Below, in pieces: positions 8,172-16,481 of a stretch of 43,827 nucleotides of DNA. The notes below the pieces were generated by a model. The model made no database searches. It was not told the origin of the DNA and saw only the letters and a program-made list of their open reading frames with translations. Numbering within the stretch: the first letter of the stretch is position 1; each line of letters opens with the position of its first letter. The DNA is taken from contig JABEVK010000044.1 of the NCBI GenBank assembly GCA_013044245.1, positions 1 through 43,827 on the forward strand, given 5' to 3'. A program made the position numbers and the translations under genes. Source of the stretch: Spirochaetales bacterium (lineage in GTDB: Bacteria; Spirochaetota; Spirochaetia; JABEVK01).

Positions 8172-8508
8172 GACGTGCAAGATCATAGGGTTTTTCTAAG
8201 TAGAGGTAAGGAGCCGTTCTTAACAGGCGGTCTTTGACGTCGGCCTCGGGATAGGACGACAAAAAAATGATCGGCGTAGCGTAAAACCCGCGAATCTGGA
8301 CCGCTGAATCGATGCCATCGCGAAAACCGTAGAGCTTAATATCCATGAGGACTAAATCTGGACGATGCTTCAAAAAGGCTGAAAGAACTTTATCGGCGTC
8401 AGCGACCACTTCAACCACCAAAAACCCGGCGTCATGGAGGTCTTCTTTGAGTTCAAGCGCTAAGATAGGTTCGTCCTCGACAATCAATAACCGGGGCTGA
8501 CTTTGCAC
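8128..8508 (-). CDS. Single-domain response regulator (CheY-like receiver only)
   Basis: A 126-residue stand-alone receiver domain. The acidic pocket is E11-D12, the phosphorylated Asp is D56 (LVLMDIKL), the switch Ser is in FLSS, and the conserved Lys is K106 in LEKP. There is no output domain, so it must act by protein contact or in a phosphorelay. It starts with GTG with GAGG 6 bases upstream. It overlaps the histidine kinase at 6759-8171 by 44 bases at the 3' ends. It lies 65 bases downstream of the metallopeptidase gene in the same direction, so it could also be the last gene of that transcript. Confidence 0.92.
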   Translation of the reverse strand: MQSQPRLLIVEDEPILALELKEDLHDAGFLVVEVVADADKVLSAFLKHRPDLVLMDIKLYGFRDGIDSAVQIRGFYATPIIFLSSYPEADVKDRLLRTAPYLYLEKPYDLARLKEAVLRLLPGASS

Positions 8509-8525
8509 GTTAGGCCTCTGAGTTC

Positions 8526-8554
8526 AACCTATCGCAGGAAGAGGCAGTCGTCAA
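8526..8554 (-). promoter_or_regulatory. Possible promoter of the receiver gene
   Basis: On the minus strand TTGACG (8549-8554), a 17-base spacer and TAGGTT (8526-8531). The -35 box is good, the -10 box weak. It would allow the receiver gene to be transcribed apart from the metallopeptidase gene. Confidence 0.3.
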
Positions 8555-8573
8555 CTGTTTGGTCCTAGGAGGC

Positions 8574-11336
8574 TCAGTGTGCGTGCGGTGCCGGCGCAAG
8601 ACCCGCCGCAAACGAATCGGGGGTAATGCCCACGTAGACTTGCGGGTTAGTGAAGCCCCCCACTCCGCTTTCAGCCTGCGCGGCTACCCCCACGGTGAAG
8701 GGGAGGTGAATCTGACCAAGAATCAACAAGGTATTGAACTCAAGACCATAGGTAAGTCCTTGGTCAAAGTTTGGTGAGGCTTGCCACTGCCCCTGGGCAC
8801 CGGCATCTACCCAGGCACTTAACCCTTGAACGGGTGCGCCTAACCCCAGCAGGTTGATGTCGGCGAAGCCAAAAGGCCACGTTATTTCGAGCTGTGCGTC
8901 TGTCCTCCACCTATCAGATATCCCATGGGTGTTGAGAGGCAACGGCGAGTACGAAGGGGTCATCAAAATCAGCGAACCCTGACTATCGACAGTAGTCTGC
9001 AAACGCCCCTGAAAAAGCACCGGTCCGATGGGGATTCCCCCCTGAAGGGTGTTAAAAACGTCAGTCTTGAGAACACTTTGACTCCAGACGGGCAACGTCC
9101 ATTGCGCGACCGCTTTCTCGGACCAGCCCCAGGAACCGTAAGGTTGGTTGACAGAGGCGTTGGGGTTTGATTGTCCCCACTGAAGTGCCACTTGGGTGAC
9201 TAGGTTATTGGTTATCCAGGTCGGAGTGTGATCACTCGTCGTCACCACAGCCGCCTGAACGGTTGAGCGGTTAATGAGTTGGGGAGTATCCCACTCACCC
9301 CAGGGTACCGAGGCCACCATTTCGGCGGCGTCAAACATTTCATTGGTGGTGGGTTGCAAAAGGGTACGGCTTGTCGACACCAACCCTTGCCACCCGGGGG
9401 CCCGCCACGAATAGCTAAAACTTCCCGTCACCAACTGGTTCATTTGTGGAAAATACTCACCCATTAACTGCCAGGATTGAGTCTCGAGAAGCGAAGTTCC
9501 CGCTAGGAAGGCTCCCGCGCCCAAGGTCCAATTTTGTCCCGTGCCTGTCAACGTCGGAAAAGGAAGAGGAATCCATAAATTGGGAAGTGGCAAGTCACAC
9601 CAGGGGTGTGATACCAGCACAGGAGGTGCCTTGACCGACGGAGGGCTGGGCTGTTCGGCTACAAGTGGCATTGGCTGGCGCTCGGGCAAGCTGAGGTTCT
9701 TGTACTGCTTAAGTGCCCAACCTTCCCACGTATAGGTTTGATACAGCAGACTGTTGTTAACCAGGATTCCTGAAGCATCGCCCACCGGGTCACGGGGTAA
9801 CCTCTGCCACGTATGGTGGGGAACATCGACCAACCACAGGTCAAGACGACCCGCTTGATCGGTGGAAACAGTGAGCTGAGTTGAATTCACCCAACGGGGA
9901 AAGTACAACGCCGCACCGGTATTGAGGTGTTCTTTGACCTGTCCACTGGCGTCAGTGATGGTCAGCCCCTGTTGCCCCCTCAGGTTGTCGATAAAAACGA
10001 GGGATTGACCATCTGGTGACACCGCCAAGGTTTGCAAAAGGTGGTTTTTGGCCTGGTAGATGACCTTAAAGTGACCGGAAAGGTCACCCTTGACCAGAAC
10101 TTGCTGTGTACCCCGTCGTTGGAACGCCCACCAAGTGTGACCCTCGGGCGAAAGTTGGGGAGAGTAAAAGCCCGTCGCCGGGGATAGCCGCTTGAGGCGC
10201 CCGTCGTGGGCCAGCCACAGCGTAAACTTTTCGGTATCGGTTTCTGGTTGACTAGTTTGATTGGTCGTTAACGGGCTTGAAACCAAAAATGTCTTTCCGT
10301 CGGCACTCACCCCAAAGGAATAAGGGTCTGACAGGCTGACAGGCAACAAAAGCTGTGGGGGGTTACCCTGAAGGCTTTCAAGGTACAACCCAGGAGCACT
10401 GGCTTCGGGTACCGCATACCCCACAAAACCGCGAGCGGTGGGGTACGGGAGGTACCAGTCCCCTTGCCCCGCTGGGGATACCAACGTACCCGGGATAAAA
10501 GAGGCATCGGGGGCAAATTTTTTGAGCATAAACTTTTGGGCAGCATGGAAAAAGGCCGGACCGCTGAGGTGAGTGTAGGCTTCGAGAGCCCTGTTGTACC
10601 CCCAAAAGATCGCCCAGGGTGAGTTTACATCATTGAGGTAAATAGTGTTAAAGGCTTTTTCGCCCCAGTGTTCCCTCAGGTAATCGACCATCATGAAGCC
10701 CGAAGGATACCAACGGTCATAGGGGTGTAAAAAACTCCCGTAGGCCGCTTGATCGTAGGTCCACATGTGATGTTCCAACAACGGCGCCTTATACTCCATT
10801 TCGAAAAACGGGTTACGAGCACGCCCCCCCGAGGCAAACATTCCCTCGGTATTGGTGGTGATCCCCTCGACAGCCCAACCGGGGAGAAACAACATATTGT
10901 AAGCAGGAGCGTCAGAGCCCAAAAGCCAACGCCAGGCCCCAACCCCTTGGGGTTGAGAAAGGTGCACAAAATGGGTGAACTCATGAACTAACAGATTACG
11001 CAGATAGTCAGTCGAATACGCCGAAATCAGAGTCGTTGTCGGCGGGGCGACAAACAGGTTAAGCCGACGCGGTAGAAAAGCAAAAAAGCCATTAAAGGCG
11101 TCCGAGGTCGTGCGGACCACCGCCAGGACGTGCGTTGGTCGGTAGCCGAAGTACCCGGTCACCTGTTGATAAACCTCTTCGGCAAACGAGGCCAATTTTA
11201 ACGCTGGAAGTTTACCATCAGGCTGGTAAACGAAGGTGAAGTGTTCGGTAGAGATTTCACGCCACGCTGGCTCGGCCGACAGGTTAGACGAAATAATCAG
11301 AGCCAAAACGAGCGACAGACCAACTTTCTTCACCAT
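8574..11336 (-). CDS. Exported zinc metallopeptidase fused to a beta-propeller and a C-terminal barrel-like domain
   Basis: A 920-residue exported protein. A signal peptide is visible (KK, hydrophobic stretch, cleavage near A21-E22). The first third resembles gluzincin peptidases of the MA type: HEFTH (residues 118-122) with a downstream WAVEG (154-158) whose E157 is a likely third zinc ligand. The middle (about 280-560) contains repeats typical of TolB/WD40-like propellers (for example LSPEGHTWWAF, VSPDGQSLVFI). The last 300 residues are rich in alternating aromatic strands ending near a PxVYVGI motif, like surface-antigen or outer-membrane barrel domains. AAGGAAG lies before the ATG. It is divergent from the carrier/barrel/RND operon and shares its control region. 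A role in processing outer-membrane or periplasmic substrates is inferred. Confidence 0.85.
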   Translation of the reverse strand: MVKKVGLSLVLALIISSNLSAEPAWREISTEHFTFVYQPDGKLPALKLASFAEEVYQQVTGYFGYRPTHVLAVVRTTSDAFNGFFAFLPRRLNLFVAPPTTTLISAYSTDYLRNLLVHEFTHFVHLSQPQGVGAWRWLLGSDAPAYNMLFLPGWAVEGITTNTEGMFASGGRARNPFFEMEYKAPLLEHHMWTYDQAAYGSFLHPYDRWYPSGFMMVDYLREHWGEKAFNTIYLNDVNSPWAIFWGYNRALEAYTHLSGPAFFHAAQKFMLKKFAPDASFIPGTLVSPAGQGDWYLPYPTARGFVGYAVPEASAPGLYLESLQGNPPQLLLPVSLSDPYSFGVSADGKTFLVSSPLTTNQTSQPETDTEKFTLWLAHDGRLKRLSPATGFYSPQLSPEGHTWWAFQRRGTQQVLVKGDLSGHFKVIYQAKNHLLQTLAVSPDGQSLVFIDNLRGQQGLTITDASGQVKEHLNTGAALYFPRWVNSTQLTVSTDQAGRLDLWLVDVPHHTWQRLPRDPVGDASGILVNNSLLYQTYTWEGWALKQYKNLSLPERQPMPLVAEQPSPPSVKAPPVLVSHPWCDLPLPNLWIPLPFPTLTGTGQNWTLGAGAFLAGTSLLETQSWQLMGEYFPQMNQLVTGSFSYSWRAPGWQGLVSTSRTLLQPTTNEMFDAAEMVASVPWGEWDTPQLINRSTVQAAVVTTSDHTPTWITNNLVTQVALQWGQSNPNASVNQPYGSWGWSEKAVAQWTLPVWSQSVLKTDVFNTLQGGIPIGPVLFQGRLQTTVDSQGSLILMTPSYSPLPLNTHGISDRWRTDAQLEITWPFGFADINLLGLGAPVQGLSAWVDAGAQGQWQASPNFDQGLTYGLEFNTLLILGQIHLPFTVGVAAQAESGVGGFTNPQVYVGITPDSFAAGLAPAPHAH

Positions 11337-11377
11337 TTACTTCCTTACATACTGAAATCAGCTTTTAACAATCAAAA

Positions 11378-11406
11378 CCTGTACCACTTCACTTTGGGGC
11401 TGTCAA
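11378..11406 (-). promoter_or_regulatory. Probable promoter of the metallopeptidase gene
   Basis: On the minus strand a perfect TTGACA (11401-11406), a 17-base spacer and a weak TACAGG (11378-11383). The -35 box is part of the left arm of the 10-base inverted repeat described next, which suggests regulated transcription. Confidence 0.45.
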
Positions 11407-11435
11407 GTAAACTTGTGGCCCGATCTTACTTGACA
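11401..11435. promoter_or_regulatory. Perfect 10-base inverted repeat holding both divergent -35 boxes
   Basis: TGTCAAGTAA (11401-11410) and its exact reverse complement TTACTTGACA (11426-11435), 15 bases apart. Each arm contains TTGACA, one for the minus-strand metallopeptidase gene and one for the plus-strand LolA-like operon. The symmetry fits an operator for a dimeric regulator that acts on both promoters at once. Confidence 0.6.
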
Positions 11436-11457
11436 AAACTCATGCGTCGTTTAATAT
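11430..11457 (+). promoter_or_regulatory. Probable promoter of the LolA-like/barrel/RND operon
   Basis: Perfect TTGACA (11430-11435), a 16-base spacer, and TAATAT (11452-11457). A second TATAAT (11471-11476) lies further down without a clear -35 partner. Transcription would start roughly 40 bases before the ATG at 11505. Confidence 0.55.
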
Positions 11458-11484
11458 TATGACTAATGACTATAATATAAAACG
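11448..11484. promoter_or_regulatory. Second palindrome over the -10 region, possible operator
   Basis: A 37-base imperfect palindrome: left arm CGTTTAATATTAT and right arm ATAATATAAAACG match at 12 of 13 positions with an 11-base centre. It covers both candidate -10 boxes of the plus-strand operon. It is AT-rich, so a repressor site is a better guess than an RNA hairpin. Confidence 0.45.
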
Positions 11485-11504
11485 GTCATTGATGAGGAGG
11501 ATTT

Positions 11505-12287
11505 ATGAAAACTTTACTTCGCTTGGCCAGTGTGGCCTTGGTGGGCTGGGTAGCGGTCAGTCCGGCGCTCGCCGATCAGCAAGGGGACAGTATCGCCAAG
11601 GCCTACTTTCAGCTAAAAAAGGCGCATGACACTTTTGCAGTTGCCACAATGGTGATCGTCGACCAGGACGGGAATAAAAAAGTTCGTAAACTCGAAATGT
11701 GGACAAGGGAAACTTCTGACTCAAAAGAAGCACTCACAAAGTTTTTACAACCCGCAGATGTCGCCGGCACGAAGTTTTTAACGGTGAGCCATGAAGGCGA
11801 GCCTACTGACCAGAGGCTCTACCTGCCTGCGTTGGGTAAAACTCGTAAGATCGCATCAAGTGATAAATCGGGAAAGTTCGTCAATTCTGATTTCTTTTAC
11901 TATGACTTAGAAGCCCGCTATTACGGTGATGACCGGTATAGCTTTTTAGAAGATGGCGCAACGTTACCAGATTACCCGGGAATGACGTTTTCGAAGATCG
12001 TTATGAAGGCAAAATCGGGGGAATGTCCCTATGCCAAGTCAATCGCCTGGGTCAACGATGACAACCATTTTATCTATCGAATTGATGTCTTTTCAAAAGA
12101 TGATGGCGGGCTTTGGAAAACCATCAAGTTTGGAAAGGTCAAAGATATCGACGGGGTTTTGATTCCCACTGAAACTTTGGTGATCAATCATCGGGGCCAT
12201 TCCAAGACACTGCTCGTTATCAGCGACTTAAAAGTCAATCAGGGAGTTTCAGCAAGTCTCTTCTCGGTCAAAGGCCTAGAGGAATAA
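11505..12287 (+). CDS. Periplasmic LolA-like outer-membrane lipoprotein-sorting protein
   Basis: A 260-residue exported protein with a clear signal peptide (cleavage after SPALA, residue 23). The body is the incomplete-barrel LolA-like fold found in the family annotated as outer membrane lipoprotein-sorting protein: repeated strands with a typical MWTRETSDSKEALTKFLQPA segment, a RLYLPALGKTRKI segment, and a SDFFYYDLE segment. Such proteins carry a lipid or lipoprotein across the periplasm. GAGGAGG precedes the ATG. It is the first gene of an operon with an outer-membrane barrel and an RND pump; the same carrier-pump pairing occurs in Treponema, and a carrier-barrel-pump grouping (DUF1329/DUF1302/RND) occurs in Proteobacteria. 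The cargo is unknown. Confidence 0.88.
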   Translation: MKTLLRLASVALVGWVAVSPALADQQGDSIAKAYFQLKKAHDTFAVATMVIVDQDGNKKVRKLEMWTRETSDSKEALTKFLQPADVAGTKFLTVSHEGEPTDQRLYLPALGKTRKIASSDKSGKFVNSDFFYYDLEARYYGDDRYSFLEDGATLPDYPGMTFSKIVMKAKSGECPYAKSIAWVNDDNHFIYRIDVFSKDDGGLWKTIKFGKVKDIDGVLIPTETLVINHRGHSKTLLVISDLKVNQGVSASLFSVKGLEE

Positions 12288-12298
12288 GGAGGCTCGGC

Positions 12299-13828
12299 GT
12301 GCGTTCATTGCTATTCGTGGCCGCTCTGTTGGCCAGTGCTGGTCTTGTGACGGCGCAGGACCTTAGTTCGGAATTGGGAGGCGATATGGGGATAGCCTCA
12401 GGCTCAGCCCCTTCCCCTCTTTCGGTCAGCGGTGATCATAGCGTTATTTATCACCAGCCCTTGTGGTCGGATAATTGGACCTATTCCAGTCCAGCCCTGG
12501 AGCCCGAAATGGACAATTCTCTTGGCTTCACCTATAAAACAGGTCACCTCAAATTGGTCGCCAACGGAACCGTGAAAACTTTTGCCAGCCCTCAAGGCTG
12601 GGCAGCCCTGTCCCAGTTCGAGATCGGAGAAACCTACCTTTCGTGGACCCCAGGAAATTTCCTGGTAAACCTAGGCTACCAGGTCTTCAACTGGGGGGTC
12701 GCTGACAAGTTCAACCCCTCCGATGGTCTGAACGCACGCGACTATGCTGTTTCGATGGACGCCCCGAAAATCCCCCTTTTGGCGGCAGATGTCCGTTGGT
12801 TTCCCGCAAAATGGCTATCAGTTGAGGGCGTGATTTCACCCTATCAAAGTCCCAGCCGTTTTCCTGTAGACTTTACCGCCAATACACAAGGGGGTCTCGA
12901 AACCACGGCTGCTGAGCTTGCTAGTTCCCCTTTGGGTAGCTACTATGCGTCCTACAGCCCGCAAACAAGCGCCGTTTTTGCCCCGGATGATCCCAATTCC
13001 GCGGTCGCTGGGGCCAGACTCAACGTCTACTCGGCGGTGGATCTGGGCGTCAGCTATATATACGATATCGACCCCTACGCAACCCCCGAAGTAACGATGG
13101 AGGGCCTTGTAGGACCAAGTTCCACCACCCTTTGGGTACCGAAACAAGTCACACTCGTCTATAAAAGGATTCACCGTTTTGGCGTCGATGCCAAAACTAC
13201 CGTGGGTCCCCTAGGCCTTTGGGGAGAAGGCGGTTTTGACCTCACAGAAAACCCTTGGGACACCTCGGACCAAATTCGACGAGACAGGCTGGCCTGGACT
13301 TTGGGAATGGATTTTAACTGGGGCTACCACAACAACTTTTACACCAACTTGCAGTACATAGGGTCGTGGGTTCCCGGTTATGATCAAACCACACAGTCCG
13401 ATTACGCCTCCCCTCTAAGCCTTGCTCAGCTCACCAACCAAGCCTATATGCAGACCATGACCTACCGGCAATTGACGCAAACCTTGGGGGATTATACAGA
13501 AACCTGGCTTCAGGGCCTCACCTTTAAGCTAAAATTCCCCTTCGATTCTGATACCTTTACCCCCTCAATCAGTGGGGTATTTACCGTTCCCTTCGGGTAT
13601 GACTCAACGCTAGAAACTAGGTACGCCTCACTGGCCATCAAACCCGAACTGGACCTTATGCCGGCTGATTCTTTTCACCTCAGAGTAGGAGCCGACTTAG
13701 CCTGGGCCTGGGTCAAAAAAGTCGGCCAAACAGCGGTTACCCTCGATACCAACGTAGACCGTATCGGCGTGTATACCCCCTACAACGATGTCTATATCAG
13801 TGTCGACTATCAGTGGACGACTCAATAA
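12299..13828 (+). CDS. Outer-membrane beta-barrel protein, DUF1302-like
   Basis: A 509-residue exported protein. A GTG start follows AGGAGG; the signal peptide ends near VTAQ (residue 19). The rest alternates polar and aromatic residues with many glycines and ends in aromatic strands (VYISVDYQWTTQ), as expected of a barrel inserted in the outer membrane. The segment NWGVADKFNPSDGLNARDY with following RWFPAKW resembles the DUF1302 barrels that accompany RND permeases and LolA-like carriers in Proteobacteria. It sits between such a carrier (11 bases upstream) and such a pump (10 bases downstream), so it is probably the outer-membrane exit or acceptor of the pathway. The exact family call is inferred from pattern. 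Confidence 0.82.
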   Translation: MRSLLFVAALLASAGLVTAQDLSSELGGDMGIASGSAPSPLSVSGDHSVIYHQPLWSDNWTYSSPALEPEMDNSLGFTYKTGHLKLVANGTVKTFASPQGWAALSQFEIGETYLSWTPGNFLVNLGYQVFNWGVADKFNPSDGLNARDYAVSMDAPKIPLLAADVRWFPAKWLSVEGVISPYQSPSRFPVDFTANTQGGLETTAAELASSPLGSYYASYSPQTSAVFAPDDPNSAVAGARLNVYSAVDLGVSYIYDIDPYATPEVTMEGLVGPSSTTLWVPKQVTLVYKRIHRFGVDAKTTVGPLGLWGEGGFDLTENPWDTSDQIRRDRLAWTLGMDFNWGYHNNFYTNLQYIGSWVPGYDQTTQSDYASPLSLAQLTNQAYMQTMTYRQLTQTLGDYTETWLQGLTFKLKFPFDSDTFTPSISGVFTVPFGYDSTLETRYASLAIKPELDLMPADSFHLRVGADLAWAWVKKVGQTAVTLDTNVDRIGVYTPYNDVYISVDYQWTTQ

Positions 13829-13838
13829 GGAGAGCCTC

Positions 13839-16427
13839 GTGGAAAAATTTCTCAGAGCCAGTGGACGCCTGTATCGGCACCCCCGCTTGGTTCTTTTATT
13901 GGCCTTTGCCGTCACCCTCGCGTTGGGTTGGGCTTTGCCGAAGATCCAATTTGACAACAGTATCCGATCGATGCTACCGGCGAATAACCCCGCTTTGATG
14001 CTAGACAACTACTATGAAGCAGAAAGCCGTTTCGGCAAGAGTTCCATGATCATTGTCGGTGTTAAAAGTCAGGATGCCTTTTCGCCGACAACCTTAAGCT
14101 ATTTGCAAAATCTTACCGCCAAGGTTCAAAAGCTCAACCGAACCCTACCCGCACAGCAGTTAAGCCGTTGGTTGGGAGTTTCGGTTAAAGATGCACAACA
14201 AATTGTCGACGCCGCTCTTGACCAGGGTCTTGACGCCAAAGACTTTGTTAAAACGTTCTATCCTTGGCTCATCGACCCCGCACAGTCGATGAAGAACCTT
14301 GGTTGGAAGGCTCCCTTAGCACAGAGAGTCGCAACAGCCAGCCGGGGCAAAGACCCTGTAAAGTTTTATGCCTGGCTCGAAAGTCCGATAAAAAAAACGC
14401 AATCGTTGATTAACGCCGACTATATCGCCAACGAAGACGGTTCGTTAGTCAGCGACAAACTCCTCCCTGAGGGAACCGTGATCACTCCAGAAGTCGCCGC
14501 CAGCCTAAAAGCCAAAGCGGAATCGTGGAGCATTTACCGCAATGTTCTTTACTCACAAGACGACCGATTCGCGACGTTGATCATCCAACCAAAGACCGAG
14601 GATGCCGATGTTCAGCTCAGTCTTGTCACAGCGATCCAACAGGTACTGAACCAGGACCACAGTCCGGGCATCACTACCTACCTGGATGGAGAACCCGTTA
14701 TCTCGAGCGATATGGGCACCACGTTAAAATCGGATTTAGCACTCCTGATGCCCCTCGTCATTTTGGTTGTTCTGATCGTGCTCTTTCTCAGCTTTAAAAA
14801 CGTGCAGGGTGTTCTATACCCCATGATCGTCGTCATTATGGGTGTGGTCAGTGCCCTAGGGGCGATGGCCTGGTTAGGGATCCCCATTTCGATCGCCTCT
14901 GTTACGTTGCCGCCTTTAATGGTGGCTATCGCCAGCGCCTATGGCATCCACCAGATGAACCACTATTTTCTTGACCCTGGGCACGACAAACGCGAGATTT
15001 TGACCCGCAACCTTGGTGTTGTCGGCCTGGCTGTGACCTTATCAGGAATCACCGTCATGGTGGGCTTTGGCGCTCTGGCGGCCGAAGATTTTGTGCCCAT
15101 CAAAAACTTTGGTATATTTACGGCTTTTGGAGACTTAGTGGCTGTTGCCGCCGCCCTATGGGTTCTTCCTGCCGCGATTCTCTGGAGTAAAAAACCTAAA
15201 AATCTTGCCTACCATGAGCCGACTAAGGGGATGGTAGGCCATTTACTCAAGGGAATGGTTCACCTTAACAGGCGCTGGTCTTGGCTAATTCTTGTCATTT
15301 CCCTGGCGCTAACCGCAATTTTCGCAGTTGGTGTCTTTTTCGTAAAGTCAGAGCTCAATAACGTTTCGTTTTTCAAGAAGGAATCCCCAATTCATGTGGC
15401 AGATGACGTTTTGAACCGCGAACTGGCGGGGACTCAGACGATCAACGTGATTCTGGACTCGCAGTTTGGTGAAGGAAAGACCAAGGGAGAACCTGTGTCC
15501 TTGGTCACACCCGCCGTTTTGAACAAAATTGATGCGTTCTCGCACGCGGTTAAAGCCAAGTTCCCCTATGCCACCAAGACCTTGTCATTTGTGGATATTA
15601 TCAAAAAAATGAATCAAGAGATGAACGGGGGTTCGCCGCAATTTTATACCATCCCTCAAGACCCCAAACTGATCGCACAGTACTTGTTCATTTTTTCAGG
15701 CGATATCCATAGTGTCGTCACCGACAGCCACGATAAACTCAGAATCTCGATTACCCTTAAACGGGTCGGTACTGATGACTCAGAAGCGGTCGCAAACTTT
15801 GCGCGACAGTACTTTGATCCGGCGTTTCAACAAGCCAATCACCTCCATGTAGCCATCACGGGAACAGCGCACCTCTACTATGTAGGGAACTCTCTCTTGA
15901 TGGACGGCATGATCAAGAGCATTGAAATCTGTGTAGTTCTTGTTTTCATCTTGCTCTTGGTGGTGTTGAAAGATTTTTGGATGACGTTGATTGCCATGAT
16001 CCCTATCGCCATGACGTTGGTCATTGATTTTGGGGTATTGGGTCTGTTTGGCATCCCCCTCAACACGGCGACAGCGATGGTTTCGTCTATCGCCATCGGT
16101 ATCGGGGTCGATTATTCGATCCACTACATCACCTGGTACCGGTCAGAACTCCGCCGGCGCCCCGACATTCACCTCGCCCTCGAAAATACCATTCTGCACA
16201 AAGGGCGTGCCATTCTTTACAATATGTTTGTGATCGTCGCGGGATTCCTTGTTCTGGTGGTTTCGAATTTCGTCCCATTAATCCAGTTCGGATTTTTAAC
16301 CGCCATCTGTATGCTAACAACGGCGTTTGGAGCACTGATTGTCGTCCCTGCAGTAATTCTGCTGCTCTCAAAAAAGAACTTCAAGTTCCTGTACTTGGGT
16401 ACGCTCACCGCTAAGTCTGAAGAATAA
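13839..16427 (+). CDS. RND/MMPL-superfamily exporter, inner membrane
   Basis: An 862-residue pump with the RND repeat: one TM helix (about 17-34), a large periplasmic domain (35-300), five helices (305-455), then the same again (about 495-515, 520-700, 705-855). The second half has the conserved GIGVDYSIHY (about 754-763), where the Asp is the likely proton relay; the first half has the equivalent SAYGIHQMNHY without an Asp (about 365-375). Related proteins (COG1033 type) move lipids, hopanoids or siderophores. The GTG at 13839 is preceded by AAGGAGA and is preferred to an in-frame ATG at 13788 inside the barrel gene. It is the last gene of the carrier-barrel-pump operon and is followed by a terminator. 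Confidence 0.92.
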   Translation: MEKFLRASGRLYRHPRLVLLLAFAVTLALGWALPKIQFDNSIRSMLPANNPALMLDNYYEAESRFGKSSMIIVGVKSQDAFSPTTLSYLQNLTAKVQKLNRTLPAQQLSRWLGVSVKDAQQIVDAALDQGLDAKDFVKTFYPWLIDPAQSMKNLGWKAPLAQRVATASRGKDPVKFYAWLESPIKKTQSLINADYIANEDGSLVSDKLLPEGTVITPEVAASLKAKAESWSIYRNVLYSQDDRFATLIIQPKTEDADVQLSLVTAIQQVLNQDHSPGITTYLDGEPVISSDMGTTLKSDLALLMPLVILVVLIVLFLSFKNVQGVLYPMIVVIMGVVSALGAMAWLGIPISIASVTLPPLMVAIASAYGIHQMNHYFLDPGHDKREILTRNLGVVGLAVTLSGITVMVGFGALAAEDFVPIKNFGIFTAFGDLVAVAAALWVLPAAILWSKKPKNLAYHEPTKGMVGHLLKGMVHLNRRWSWLILVISLALTAIFAVGVFFVKSELNNVSFFKKESPIHVADDVLNRELAGTQTINVILDSQFGEGKTKGEPVSLVTPAVLNKIDAFSHAVKAKFPYATKTLSFVDIIKKMNQEMNGGSPQFYTIPQDPKLIAQYLFIFSGDIHSVVTDSHDKLRISITLKRVGTDDSEAVANFARQYFDPAFQQANHLHVAITGTAHLYYVGNSLLMDGMIKSIEICVVLVFILLLVVLKDFWMTLIAMIPIAMTLVIDFGVLGLFGIPLNTATAMVSSIAIGIGVDYSIHYITWYRSELRRRPDIHLALENTILHKGRAILYNMFVIVAGFLVLVVSNFVPLIQFGFLTAICMLTTAFGALIVVPAVILLLSKKNFKFLYLGTLTAKSEE

Positions 16428-16428
16428 A

Positions 16429-16467
16429 AGAAAGGCCTTGCTCTCGAAAGAGGCAAGGCCTTTTCTT
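16429..16467. terminator. Bidirectional rho-independent terminator
   Basis: A strong hairpin with arms AAAGGCCTTGCTCT and AGAGGCAAGGCCTTT around a CGAA loop, one bulged base, followed by TTTTCTTT on the plus strand and preceded by AAAAG on the other. It lies between the converging RND gene and LysM lipoprotein gene and can stop both. Confidence 0.9.
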
Positions 16468-16481
16468 TGCTGGAGATGCTG

